DNA of 64,000 nt from Dyadobacter fermentans. Lineage in GTDB: Bacteria > Bacteroidota > Bacteroidia > Cytophagales > Spirosomataceae. How positions within the stretch are numbered: position 1 is the first letter of the stretch; every line of letters starts with the position of its first letter. The notes beneath the pieces are model-generated. The model was not told the DNA's origin, did not search any database, and saw only the letters and a list, made by a program, of their open reading frames with translations. Both the position numbers and the translations under genes were made by a program. This document shows, piece after piece, positions 42,456-51,278 of this stretch. Location of the stretch: positions 231,813 to 295,812 of the forward strand of contig NZ_JAHXBN010000014.1 in assembly GCF_019924045.1 (NCBI RefSeq). Direction: 5' to 3'.

Positions 42456-44405
42456 TTATTTGGAAGCGAAATCCGGCCGTCCGAAAACTTCATTGACCGG
42501 CCGGGTTTCGATCCACCAGATTTCGTTGAGTGCCGGATCATAGTATTTTGCCAGCTGGCCTTTCAGGAGCATTACCCTTTTAATGTCCTGTTTTTCGGGT
42601 ATGAGGTTACTGCTCGCGCCGTAAACCTGCCGGAAGCCGTCGAGCAGATAGGGCTCATTTTTAAGCCGCGCGGGATCGAACGATTGGGCATCTTTTACCT
42701 GAACATTACCTTTTACCAATGCAGCCGATGGGGCGTCGCGGTAGAGGGGGAAGGTAAGGTAAGTGATTTCCTTACAGAGGCTATATCCTCCAAAATTCCT
42801 TTTTTCCTGATCCTCATTCAGGAAGTAGGGGTAATTCCGGAATGCTTCATTGATTTCACGGGGTGTCGCCTTCTTTCCGTCCAGGAAGAGGTTTAACTCG
42901 CCTTCGTACCCTACCAGCTGTTTTTTACGATCGAAATAGCCGCCTTTGTACAGCGTAATCACATCTTTTGACCAACGGTGTGTGTTGATGTAGTCCACTC
43001 GCAGGGCCATTTCCTTTTTGTGAGGCGCTATATTTTCAAGCAGGTAGGTTTTGAGTTGTACACGAGTGTTTGACGGGTTGTATTTATCGTAAAAGGGCTT
43101 GGAATCAATAGAATAATAGAAATTTCTCAGGTCGGGCACTGCGCGCTTGCGTATAAAATGGTACTCGAAGCGTTCTCCGAAATTGAACCCACCGTGATAC
43201 GTCTCTCCTGCACTGAATTGCATGTAAAGATTGGGACCATCGTATTCGATGGAATAGGTATGGCTGATACCCTTTTCAGGTGTAGCGGGCAGTTCTGCAA
43301 AATAGAAGCCATCCATGTCTGTTGAAATGGTTTTGACATAGACTTCGTCGTGCGTGATTTTCAGGGGTAAATTCGCGATCGGTTTGCCCGTTTCGCCATC
43401 CATGACCACGCCTGACAAATGCAGCAGGTTTTTGGGTTTTCTTACACTGACCTCCACCGGTGTACGATAGAAATTGATCACCTTTTTCCCTTTTCCTGGC
43501 AAATCCCACCGAAATGCGGCCAGCACTACCGCCACTAGCGGCAGAATGAACAGAAAACACGCCATTAACACACGCGGGCTTGCATTTTTGTTCATCATTA
43601 CAATCCGCTGTTTCAAAGAATGGTAACCAAACTGGTTCACCAAAGAGAACTCGGGACCAATGGCAGCTTTCAGGAGCAGATACTGATAGGCTTTCGTATC
43701 CGGGTGGTTTTCCAGTACTTTCTGGTCGGCAATGTATTCGAGGTTCTGGCGGATGGCGCTGCGTATCAGCCAGGCGAAGGGGTTGAACCAGTTGATAATG
43801 CACAGGATTTCGGACCAGATCACATCCAGTGAATGCCATTGCCGGACGTGGATATATTCATGCAGGATCATGTCCTGTAATTCGTCGGGCTTATGCAGGT
43901 GAGGGTTGTAAAAAATGGCCTTTCCGAATGAGAACGGGCTCATATGGAGGTCGAAATGGAAGATTTTTACGCCGTCGTTTGAAATGAGCCTGGACTGCGA
44001 CCGGATACGGAGGTAGGAGCGGATGTGCACCAGCAACCGAAACGTCATGACCACCACGCCGGCAAGCCAAATGTACAGCACCCAGTCAGTGGCGTCCAGA
44101 ACCCATGAACCGGCGGCAGCCACTGGCCCGCCAGGAAGATCCGTTGGGGATATCAGCGTTTCCGGCGCGGTTATGCCCGTGAAGGTAGGTACGCTTTGCA
44201 CGAATACACGTGCGGGTGTAGGCTCAGAAGCGATGTAATGATTGATATTAATGATCGGGAATATGAAGCAGAGAAAAGAGTACAACCGCAGGTAAGTGCG
44301 GTTGGCATCGTAAAATGTGAGCTTGCGCAATACCAAATGATAAAAAAGGGCGATCACGCCGAGGCCGACCGACAGTTTGAGCAGGTAATCCGGAAATGCC
44401 GACAT
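42456..44405 (-). CDS. BlaR1-like M56 family metalloprotease/sensor
   Basis: The 649-residue protein has an N-terminal membrane-embedded M56 protease with the zinc site HEYIH at 182-186 and a probable third ligand (Glu) in NLEYIADQ near 224, plus several helices. The extracytoplasmic C-terminus carries a carboxypeptidase-regulatory-like domain (LHLSGVVMDGETGKPIANLPLKITHDEVYVKTISTDMDGFYFAELP) instead of a penicillin-binding sensor domain. Such proteins work with a BlaI repressor: on a signal, the protease leads to cleavage of the repressor. The stimulus is unlikely to be a beta-lactam as no binding motif is seen; it is not known. The BlaI gene is 22 bp upstream. Confidence 0.88.
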   Translation of the reverse strand: MSAFPDYLLKLSVGLGVIALFYHLVLRKLTFYDANRTYLRLYSFLCFIFPIININHYIASEPTPARVFVQSVPTFTGITAPETLISPTDLPGGPVAAAGSWVLDATDWVLYIWLAGVVVMTFRLLVHIRSYLRIRSQSRLISNDGVKIFHFDLHMSPFSFGKAIFYNPHLHKPDELQDMILHEYIHVRQWHSLDVIWSEILCIINWFNPFAWLIRSAIRQNLEYIADQKVLENHPDTKAYQYLLLKAAIGPEFSLVNQFGYHSLKQRIVMMNKNASPRVLMACFLFILPLVAVVLAAFRWDLPGKGKKVINFYRTPVEVSVRKPKNLLHLSGVVMDGETGKPIANLPLKITHDEVYVKTISTDMDGFYFAELPATPEKGISHTYSIEYDGPNLYMQFSAGETYHGGFNFGERFEYHFIRKRAVPDLRNFYYSIDSKPFYDKYNPSNTRVQLKTYLLENIAPHKKEMALRVDYINTHRWSKDVITLYKGGYFDRKKQLVGYEGELNLFLDGKKATPREINEAFRNYPYFLNEDQEKRNFGGYSLCKEITYLTFPLYRDAPSAALVKGNVQVKDAQSFDPARLKNEPYLLDGFRQVYGASSNLIPEKQDIKRVMLLKGQLAKYYDPALNEIWWIETRPVNEVFGRPDFASK

Positions 44406-44426
44406 AGCTGAAAAAGTTTGGATGAA

Positions 44427-44786
44427 TTACTTCTTGCCTTCGATCAGGCCGATAATTTCCCTTAGTTCATCGGCCGAAATCTTGTTCTTCTGCGCGAAAA
44501 AGCTCACGAGTTCCTTGTAGGAGTTCTCGAAATAGTCTTTAACGACACCTCCCATAAACTTTTGCTTGTAGGCCTCCTCGCTGATTGCCGGGGCATACAA
44601 ATAGGCATTGCCGACCAGCCGGCTGTGGAGATAGCCCTTCTTTTCGAGGTTTTTGATGGTCGAAGCGACCGTCGTATAGGGTGGGACGGGAGACGCCATA
44701 GCCTCCATGAATGATTTGACGCTTCCTTCGCCGGTTTTCCACACGGCGAGCATGGCGTCCTGCTCCTGAATGGTCAGTTTTTCCAT
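44427..44786 (-). CDS. BlaI/MecI family transcriptional repressor
   Basis: The 119-residue protein has the winged-helix repressor pattern: LTIQEQDAMLAVWKTGEGSVKSFMEAMASPVPPYTTVASTIKNLEKKGYLHSRLVGNAYLYAPAISEEAYKQKFMGGVVKDYFENSYKELVSFFAQKNKISADELREI. The C-terminal helices dimerise and the protein is cleaved by the M56 partner. It is first in the two-gene minus-strand operon. Its operator is the pair of palindromes just upstream at 44790-44824. Confidence 0.93.
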   Translation of the reverse strand: MEKLTIQEQDAMLAVWKTGEGSVKSFMEAMASPVPPYTTVASTIKNLEKKGYLHSRLVGNAYLYAPAISEEAYKQKFMGGVVKDYFENSYKELVSFFAQKNKISADELREIIGLIEGKK

Positions 44787-44789
44787 AGC

Positions 44790-44824
44790 TACGATTTTTT
44801 CGTAATTCTACGAATGTTTCGTAG
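44790..44824 (-). promoter_or_regulatory. Double palindromic BlaI operator
   Basis: CTACGAATGTTTCGTAG at 44808-44824 is a perfect 7-bp-arm palindrome, and TACGA/TCGTA at 44790-44804 (5-bp spacer) repeats the half-site with 18-bp spacing. The positions, directly before the BlaI start codon, are what is expected for an autoregulated BlaI system, in which two dimers bind side by side. Confidence 0.75.
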
Positions 44825-44872
44825 TTCTGTCAAATATTTCAACTAAAAAATTAATTGATCATTGGCAATGCG

Positions 44873-45520
44873 CTAAATGCCAGGATTTTGGCTTTTGTAG
44901 AACTGGACTTTTTTGAACATTTCGATCAGGGTCGAAACTTTCAGTTTTTCGAAAATACGTGCTTTGTAGGTACTGACGGAGCTTTCGGTAAGGTTGAGTT
45001 TGATGGCGATTTCTTTGGTCCAGTAACCTTCGATGAGCATGTCCATTACTTCCAGTTCCCGTTGCGACAGGTGTTCGAGCGGGTTTTCGCCATTGGGTTT
45101 GTTCTCGAGGGTGTTGCGCAGCAGTTGCTGCTGAACGGCAGTGCTGATGTAGTTGCCGACTTCCAGCATGGACAATATTGCCTTTTTGATCTCTTCTTGT
45201 GAGGCATTTTTGGAAAGGAACCCGTTGGCACCCGCTTTGATATAATGCAAGGCATAGATCTCTTCTTCGAGGCTCGAAAAAATCATGATCAGAACTTTGG
45301 GCTGCACTTCCCGGATTCTCGGGATCATATTGAAACCTTCGCCGTCGGGAATATTGATATCGAGAATAACCAGGTCGATCTGATTATTGGAAAGTTGGGC
45401 GAGTGTCTCACTGAAAGAGCCAGCTTCATGCACGACCACCGGGTTCAGCAAATCAAGAATCAAGAACCGGGTAGCGAGCCTGACAATAGCATGGTCTTCA
45501 ACCAGTAAGATTTTTTTCAT
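44873..45520 (-). CDS. NarL/LuxR-family response regulator
   Basis: A 215-residue regulator starting MKKILLVEDHAIVRL. The receiver has Asp54 (LVILDINIPDG), Ser/Thr in MIFSSLEEE, and Lys in FLSKNAS. The C-terminal GerE/LuxR helix-turn-helix is LSQRELEVMDMLIEGYWTKEIAIKLNLTESSVSTYKARIFEKLKVSTLIEMFKKVQFYKS. It is divergent from the regulator at 45993 across 472 bp. No histidine kinase gene is adjacent, so it may be an orphan that pairs with a remote kinase. Confidence 0.92.
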   Translation of the reverse strand: MKKILLVEDHAIVRLATRFLILDLLNPVVVHEAGSFSETLAQLSNNQIDLVILDINIPDGEGFNMIPRIREVQPKVLIMIFSSLEEEIYALHYIKAGANGFLSKNASQEEIKKAILSMLEVGNYISTAVQQQLLRNTLENKPNGENPLEHLSQRELEVMDMLIEGYWTKEIAIKLNLTESSVSTYKARIFEKLKVSTLIEMFKKVQFYKSQNPGI

Positions 45521-45992
45521 TTTTTTAAGGAGGACTTGTATTCAGTTTCCGACCGTTTATAACCTTTTGTGACCCAATGGCTATCAAATAAATGCAGTAA
45601 ATATTGAGTAAAACTCCTATTATTTAATGTAAAACTTATTCAGCGGTCTGTACAAGTTTACAGTTAATTACCCGGTTCGGCAAAAAAAGTTTTACTATTC
45701 AGGACAAAAATTCCGGGCCCAGGAGCGCCTGGAAGAGGTTTAATATGCATTTTTAGCCCAATTTAAGGCCTTGCTATTCATCGCGCTTCCCGTTGCTGTA
45801 AGTTTTGAATCGAGTTTGTTTGAGTTATGTTAGAGAAATTTCTACATTTACATGTAGCGACAGAAGTGTAATATTTATTCTTAGATTTACATCTTCAAAT
45901 TACGAACTAGTTCCAAATTCGGAGCAAGTAGAATTATGACAGTTGCGACAGAGGCTAAATGCCGGGGATTCTGTCAGCCAATCAGCCAATTT
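45521..45992. other. Intergenic region between divergent response regulators
   Basis: An AT-rich region of 472 bp with no gene that I can support. The open frame 45936-45992 leads into the response regulator at 45993 but its upstream part lacks a start with the typical receiver N-terminus. It holds the 5' leaders of both divergent genes; no exact TAnnTTTG element was found. Confidence 0.5.
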
Positions 45993-46622
45993 ATGAATAT
46001 ACTCATTATCGAGGACGAGCCGCTAACCGTGCTGGGATTAAAGCAGAAAATCGGTGAGATCAATCCCGTAACGACGGTCGACAATGCATCGTCCGTCGAC
46101 ACAGCCTATGACCTTGCGAGCCGTAATATTTACGAACTGATTATTCTCGACATCGATATTAAAGGGAAGGCCGGCGCGGGCGTGGTGGAACGGATGAAAG
46201 CATTGTACCCCGGTACCGCTATACTGGTTATCACCGACCTGGAAGAAAGCACCTATGGCCTGCCGTATATGAAGGCAGGTGCAGACGGCTTTTTGTCGAA
46301 ACTGGCGTCATCGGCGCAGTTCGATGAGGCGATCAGGGCGATGATGGTGATGGGCAAATATGCAAGTACGGCATTGCAGCAGCAGATCATCCAGGAAAGC
46401 CAGATCAACCGCTCGCTTCGGTATGTGAACCCGCTGATGAGCATTTCGGAAAGGGAGCGGCAGGTGATGAACCACCTCATTGCCGGGAAATCGACCGGGG
46501 AAATCGCCGCCATTCTGAATATCAATAAAACCACCGTCGGGACGCACAAAATGCGGATACTTAAAAAGATGCAGGTCAACAGTCTGATCAAGCTGATCGA
46601 GAAAGTCACCATGCTGAGCTGA
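45993..46622 (+). CDS. NarL/LuxR-family response regulator
   Basis: A 209-residue regulator from the ATG at 45993 (MNILIIEDEPLTVLGLKQKIGEI); the frame's upstream codons are not used. Receiver: Asp53 (ELIILDIDIKG), Thr in LVITDLEES, Lys in FLSKLAS. C-terminal HTH: ISERERQVMNHLIAGKSTGEIAAILNINKTTVGTHKMRILKKMQVNSLIKLIEKVTML. The D-I-D-I core and short tail are shared with the regulator at 46754, so the two may be paralogues. They are tandem (131 bp apart) without a kinase between. Confidence 0.92.
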   Translation: MNILIIEDEPLTVLGLKQKIGEINPVTTVDNASSVDTAYDLASRNIYELIILDIDIKGKAGAGVVERMKALYPGTAILVITDLEESTYGLPYMKAGADGFLSKLASSAQFDEAIRAMMVMGKYASTALQQQIIQESQINRSLRYVNPLMSISERERQVMNHLIAGKSTGEIAAILNINKTTVGTHKMRILKKMQVNSLIKLIEKVTMLS

Positions 46623-46753
46623 AAAAATGCGCAAAGTAGTGTTGCCGAAATCTCGATATATCTCTGTAAAATAGAGCGAATCAGTTTTTCTGATAATATT
46701 TCCAATATTGTACGAAATAATATTACACCCTTTCTGTATCGGTTAGCACCTCT

Positions 46754-47386
46754 ATGAAATTTTTATGTATTGAAGACCACCCGCTGATTTTGCTGGGGCT
46801 CAAAATGGTATTTGCCGAGTTTTATCCCCGGGCCGCTGTAAGCCATGCGGAGACTTTTCCGAACGCGCTCGTGACCCTCGAACAGGAGCGTTTTGATCTG
46901 GCCGTGCTGGACATCGATATTCCGGGCGGCGAGAACGTCAGGATGATGAAGATGCTCCGCGAAAGGCAAGCAGGGCTTCCGATCCTGATCCACTCCGCAT
47001 TCGACGAGAAAGTTTACGCGTTGCCGTACCTGCAAGCCGGTGCCGATGGGTTTATCTCCAAGCAGGCGCCGCAGGAAGAGTTCGTGAATGCTGTGCAGGC
47101 GATTCTCGACCACGGCCGCTACGTGAGCTACGATGTGCAGCAGATTTTCCTTTCGAGCTTTACCGACGTGAGCGGCCGCACCACAGGCGGTAATCCCATC
47201 GTCACACTCTCGCCCCGTGAGCGGCGCGTCATGCAGCTTATGACCGAAGGGAAATGGACGAAGGAGATCGCCGCGATCATGAACCTGAAAGAAAATACGA
47301 TCAGTACCTACAAACGGCGCATTTACGATAAAATGGAGGTAAAAGACCCGATCGAATTGTCAAAAAAAATAGCGCTGTTCAGGTGA
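46754..47386 (+). CDS. NarL/LuxR-family response regulator
   Basis: A 210-residue regulator of the same subgroup. Receiver: MKFLCIEDHPLILLG, Asp53 in LAVLDIDIPGGE, S in LIHSAFDEKVYALPYLQAG, Lys in FISKQAPQE. HTH: LSPRERRVMQLMTEGKWTKEIAAIMNLKENTISTYKRRIYDKMEVKDPIELSKKIALF. It closes the tandem of regulators and is followed by the heptamer repeat array; its 3' end faces the LolA-like gene. Confidence 0.92.
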   Translation: MKFLCIEDHPLILLGLKMVFAEFYPRAAVSHAETFPNALVTLEQERFDLAVLDIDIPGGENVRMMKMLRERQAGLPILIHSAFDEKVYALPYLQAGADGFISKQAPQEEFVNAVQAILDHGRYVSYDVQQIFLSSFTDVSGRTTGGNPIVTLSPRERRVMQLMTEGKWTKEIAAIMNLKENTISTYKRRIYDKMEVKDPIELSKKIALFR

Positions 47387-47420
47387 GCAACGCTATCCGG
47401 TAGGGTGCCGGTTGGGAATT

Positions 47421-47557
47421 GACTGCGGACCGCGGACGGCTGACCGCCGACGGCTGACCATAGACCATAGACCATGGACCATGGACCATGGACCATAGAC
47501 CATGGTTTTCGGACAGCAATAGTATGGTCCATCGTCTATGGTCCATCGTCCATGGTC
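47421..47557. repeat. Heptamer tandem array with inverted partner
   Basis: From 47421 to 47504 there are twelve back-to-back heptamers of the form GACNNNN, the last seven being GACCATA or GACCATG. After a 18-nt gap, 47523-47557 carries five NNNNGTC heptamers, the inverse complement type (for example TATGGTC, CATCGTC). The two parts can fold into a long hairpin. The array lies between the convergent ends of the regulator and the LolA-like gene and may act as a terminator for both. The repeat number could vary between strains. Confidence 0.75.
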
Positions 47558-47570
47558 GGCGCCGCGGGCG

Positions 47571-48287
47571 TTACTTAGCCGGCTTTTTGAATATCGCCGG
47601 ATCTACCGGAGTATTCACCGTTATTTTGTTCGTAATGAACGACATCGTTCCCATTTGCGGGTTGCTGATTTCCATTGTATTCGCAAATTTCACGCCGTCG
47701 ACTTCTTTATAGTCAGACAGAGCGATTTCGCCATCAGTGCCGTTCATCGACACTTTCACTTTGGTTACCAGGTAAGTATTTGCATCCACAAACTCATCGA
47801 TTACCTGCCCATCAGTCGTAGTGAGTTTCAAGTGGAAAACGTCCTTCTTGTCGACCGATTCCTTGCCTACAAGCTCCACTTTGTTGCCTTTCTCCTTATA
47901 ATTCACGAGGCCGCCGAATGGATCGAGCGAGCTCAGTTGCTGTTTCAATTGGTCGGCCGGCATGTCTTCCGGTTCTCCGGTGCCGCCCATCATGGTCGGG
48001 CGGATCATCCATCCCTGGCCGTTGTCGACTACCTGGATCATCGTATTGCCCATTACAGTCGATTCGTTGCGGACTGATTTGCCTACCACCAGGGTCGTTT
48101 TGTTCGGTATTTCCATGCCTTGTACAGCCAGGGAACGATCGGTGACCACGGTATTTACAGCCTTGATCTTGTCGAGCCCGCCCAGGGCAGCGACGTGCTT
48201 ATCCACGATTTCATCCACAGTCTGCGCGTAAGAGGCCGTGGAGACGAGCGCCACCGCCATTGTCCAAATTAGTTTGTTTGTTTTCAT
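47571..48287 (-). CDS. LolA-like outer membrane lipoprotein-sorting protein
   Basis: 238 residues from the ATG at 48285-48287, with signal peptide (MKTNKLIWTMAVALVSTASYAQ). The mature part has the LolA/LolB-like fold pattern of Bacteroidota: VDEIVDKHVAALGGLDKIKAVNTVVTDRSLAVQGMEIPNKTTLVVGKSVRNESTVMGNTMIQVVDNGQGWMIRPTMMG, then GNKVELVGKESVDKKDVFHLKLTTTDGQVIDEFVDANTYLV and DYKEVDGVKFANTMEI. This is probably a periplasmic lipid- or lipoprotein-carrier-like protein. It is downstream of the TonB-type protein gene on the same strand. Confidence 0.8.
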   Translation of the reverse strand: MKTNKLIWTMAVALVSTASYAQTVDEIVDKHVAALGGLDKIKAVNTVVTDRSLAVQGMEIPNKTTLVVGKSVRNESTVMGNTMIQVVDNGQGWMIRPTMMGGTGEPEDMPADQLKQQLSSLDPFGGLVNYKEKGNKVELVGKESVDKKDVFHLKLTTTDGQVIDEFVDANTYLVTKVKVSMNGTDGEIALSDYKEVDGVKFANTMEISNPQMGTMSFITNKITVNTPVDPAIFKKPAK

Positions 48288-48352
48288 ACCGAAAATTGTA
48301 TTTGAGTTTAAACAGGCTTGTGTAAGTTTCATTAATATCGCTGTATTGATTA

Positions 48353-48394
48353 TAGCGGGGCGCACCTAACGGGGCGCGCCTAGCGGGGTGCATT
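48353..48394. repeat. Three 14-bp tandem repeats at a gene end
   Basis: Units TAGCGGGGCGCACC (48353), TAACGGGGCGCGCC (48367) and TAGCGGGGTGCATT (48381) lie in tandem over the stop codon of the outer membrane protein gene. The period of 14 is not a multiple of three, so copy changes would alter the C-terminus. The last unit encodes the NAPR tail and the TAG stop. Confidence 0.55.
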
Positions 48395-50941
48395 TCCGCC
48401 GCCGCCTTGCTGTCCGCCACCGCCTTGTTGTCCGCCACCGTCGCTTTTCACGTCGTCGTTGTTGACGGACTTGGCTTTTCTTTTCGGCGCATCCATCGTC
48501 ATTTTACCTATTTTGTAGGTGAATGTCAGGCGGAACCCGCGGTTGTAAAGGTATACGTCGTTGACCTGGTTGAACTGCAAGGAAGTCAATTCGGTATGCA
48601 TTTTAAACCTTTTGCTCAGGAAGTTTTCGGCAGCGAGGCCAAGGCTGGCCTTTTTGTTGGCGAATTCCTTCTTCACACCGATCGTATAAAAACCGAAGCC
48701 GCCCTGCTTGCCTTGCAGCTGAATCTGCTGGCCCTGCATGAACCCGAATGCCTGAGCACCCCAGCCGTTTCCGAAAGTTGCCTGCGAGAAAATACCACCG
48801 CTCACGTTCACACCGTCGTTATCGATTTCCTGCGAAAGCCTGTTTTGCCCGATCGTCTGGCCGGTCAGTTTGGTATAGAACACGTTCGCAAAAACGCCGA
48901 AGTTGATTTTGGAAGTAGCAGCAATATTGGCAAAAATGTTGGCGCCATATGCGTGCTGCTTACCGATGTTTTCGTACGTGGTCACGATCGCGCCTGCGAG
49001 GGTATCCGAAGGCTGGCGCACCTGGGAAATCGCATTGTTGGTAAACCGGCCGAAGAATGTCGCATTTACGTAGGTCTTCTTGATATTTTTGCTCAGGCCC
49101 AGTTCGTAGTTATTGGTCAGTTCCGGACGGAGTTCCGGATTACCGACGGTGATGTTCTGCGGGTTGGCCGAGTTGAAGTTCGGGTTCAACTGTTGGAGGC
49201 CCGGGCGCTGGATGCGGCGGTTGTAGCCGAGTTTCACAGTTGTTCCCTTAAATGTCTTAGAAGCATTTACACTAGGTACCAGCACGCCATAGTTACCCAC
49301 ACCTACAACGCCCTCGTTAGTGCTCGCGTCGATGAACGTGTGTTCGTACCGCAAACCTCCTTTGAGTGTGTAGCGCTTTTTAGTGGTATAAGTATAGGAT
49401 GAATACGCCGCCGCGATGTTCTGGTGGTAGGTTAGGTCTCCGGCAGGCTGGTCTGTTTCCGGACGATAGTCACCAGTCGGTTCGGCGGTCAGGAAGCTGT
49501 ACTTGCTTTTCACTTCCCTGAAAATCCCTTTTCCCCCGAATTCGAGCATCTGATTTTTCTTGATCGGCGTTTGGTAGTCCGATTGAAACGTGAACTCCTG
49601 GTTAACGCTCTTGTTGAGGTTGCGTTGGCGGGATGTCAGCTCTTTTTCAGTAAAAATGTCGGCGTCGAAGTCGTTGGTGAGATCGTTGCGGCTGTACAGC
49701 GTGGATATGCTCCATTCCTGCTGCGGCTTGAATGTGTGCAGGTAATCCACGTTCACATCCACGGTTCCCGAAAGGTTGTCTGCCGCCACATTGCGTGCAG
49801 AGAGCGCATCCGGATTGCCGGTTTTCATCAGGCGGGTAGCAAGGTCCTGCTGGTTCGAGAAGTTACGTACGCCGTATTTTACACCGGCCGTGAGGCTCTG
49901 GTTTTTGGCAATATCATAATCGAAGCCCAGGTTATAGTTTCCGAAAAGCCCGTGGCTCGAACCGTCGCCGGTCTGGCGCGTGGTAGTGGTAATGTCTCCC
50001 ACGGTACTGGTTTGCTCCAGGGACGTTTTGGTAACGGTGTTGTACATCCCGCGCCCAAACCCGCCGATGGTGAAGCCGGCCTTACCTTTACGGTAACCGC
50101 CGTTCAATGCGAGCATCGAGCCCCGGTTACCTACGCCGGCGTCGATATTGAGGTTGAGGCCTTGCAGCGAGTTCTTTTTAGTGATGATGTTGATGATCCC
50201 GCCCGATCCTTCGGCGTCATATTTAGCCGACGGGCTCGTGATCACTTCCACCGACTTGATCTGGTCGGCCGGGATTTGTTTTAATGCGTCAGCCACGCTG
50301 TTGGCGATAATGGTACTGGGTTTGTTATTGACAAGCACACGGATGTTCTGGCTGCCTCGGAGTGAAACATTCCCGTCGAGGTCCACGGTAAGCAACGGAA
50401 CCTTTCGCAAAATGTCGGTAGCGTCGCCACCTTTCGCCGTAATGTCCTTTTCTGCATTGTAAACCAACCTGTCCACCTTTTCCTCGATCAACGCGGCCTG
50501 GCCGGTGACGGTTACCTCGTTGAGGGTCTTGGTATTGGAGCCCAGACTGATGGTTCCGAGGTCTACGTCCTGGCCCTTGGAGAGCCTGATGTTGTCGATC
50601 GTTTTGTTGGCATAGCCAATGAAGGAAATGAGCACCTTATAGTCGCCGGCAGCGAGTTTGTTGAGGGTAAACTTCCCTTTTTCGTCGGCCACAGTACCGT
50701 CCACTGCCTTATTGTTGACTTTGTCGTACAGCGCAACGCTCACAAATTCAATAGGTTTTGAAGAAGCTGAATCTACAACGGAACCGGTAATCTTAGCCGA
50801 TCCCTTCGGACTTTGGTCGCCGGCTGTTCCCGGCAGGGCTTTGGGCTGGCTGCTTCCTGTACCTGGGAATTGAGCAAATACCGGTGATAGGAGTGAGCTG
50901 GCGAGGATGGAAAAAATGAGGAGAACTCTTCGCATTTTCAT
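48380..50941 (-). CDS. TonB-dependent-receptor-like outer membrane beta-barrel protein
   Basis: About 853 residues with signal peptide (MRRVLLIFSILASSLLSPVFAQ); the start may be the ATG at 50941 or 50935. An N-terminal carboxypeptidase-regulatory-like domain (ITGSVVDSASSKPIEFVSVALYDKVNNKAVDGTVADEKGKFTLNKLAAGDYKVLISFIGYANKTIDNIRLSKGQDVDLGTISL) is followed by a plug-like region (DATDILRKVPLLTVDLDGNVSLRGSQNIRVLVNNKP) and a barrel. This is the outer-membrane-beta-barrel family related to TonB receptors, but no SusC motif is seen. The C-terminus ends with Gln/Gly-rich repeats (GGGQQGGGGQQGGGGNAPR), a low-complexity tail. It is followed by the LolA-like gene after about 93 bp. Confidence 0.88.
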   Translation of the reverse strand: MKMRRVLLIFSILASSLLSPVFAQFPGTGSSQPKALPGTAGDQSPKGSAKITGSVVDSASSKPIEFVSVALYDKVNNKAVDGTVADEKGKFTLNKLAAGDYKVLISFIGYANKTIDNIRLSKGQDVDLGTISLGSNTKTLNEVTVTGQAALIEEKVDRLVYNAEKDITAKGGDATDILRKVPLLTVDLDGNVSLRGSQNIRVLVNNKPSTIIANSVADALKQIPADQIKSVEVITSPSAKYDAEGSGGIINIITKKNSLQGLNLNIDAGVGNRGSMLALNGGYRKGKAGFTIGGFGRGMYNTVTKTSLEQTSTVGDITTTTRQTGDGSSHGLFGNYNLGFDYDIAKNQSLTAGVKYGVRNFSNQQDLATRLMKTGNPDALSARNVAADNLSGTVDVNVDYLHTFKPQQEWSISTLYSRNDLTNDFDADIFTEKELTSRQRNLNKSVNQEFTFQSDYQTPIKKNQMLEFGGKGIFREVKSKYSFLTAEPTGDYRPETDQPAGDLTYHQNIAAAYSSYTYTTKKRYTLKGGLRYEHTFIDASTNEGVVGVGNYGVLVPSVNASKTFKGTTVKLGYNRRIQRPGLQQLNPNFNSANPQNITVGNPELRPELTNNYELGLSKNIKKTYVNATFFGRFTNNAISQVRQPSDTLAGAIVTTYENIGKQHAYGANIFANIAATSKINFGVFANVFYTKLTGQTIGQNRLSQEIDNDGVNVSGGIFSQATFGNGWGAQAFGFMQGQQIQLQGKQGGFGFYTIGVKKEFANKKASLGLAAENFLSKRFKMHTELTSLQFNQVNDVYLYNRGFRLTFTYKIGKMTMDAPKRKAKSVNNDDVKSDGGGQQGGGGQQGGGGNAPR

Positions 50942-51278
50942 GGTTTTAGTAAATGACGCAACAAAAATGGTAGCGCGCACGCAAGGCTGAAAGGAAAATA
51001 TGACAAAGGCCGGATAATGGGGGATGGACGAATGGATCGGCGCGATGGATGAAAAGTGGTCGCCTGTACTTTTGATGAGCTGTTGATTTTTTGAGCAATA
51101 CTATGTTTTGGGTAGGGATTATTTATGATCTCTGGCGCTATGTAGAAATAATAGTAAAAATATTAACCCTTTGTACCAATATTTACTACAAAAACGGTTT
51201 CTTTGTGTAACTATAATGAAGCACCCTTCACGATACTAAGTTCACTAAAAAACCCCAAATCTAACCCGGTGGTGAATT
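50942..51278. other. Intergenic region between outer membrane protein gene and kinase gene
   Basis: A 337-bp divergent region. TACTTTTG at 51067-51074 is an exact plus-strand TAnnTTTG match 205 bp before the kinase start, so a long leader is possible. The rest is AT-rich, and I see no additional gene. Confidence 0.4.

Noticed and set aside
45936..45992. N-terminal extension of the response regulator at 45993
   Set aside because: The receiver pattern begins at the ATG at 45993; the upstream codons add a non-homologous Cys/Gln segment.
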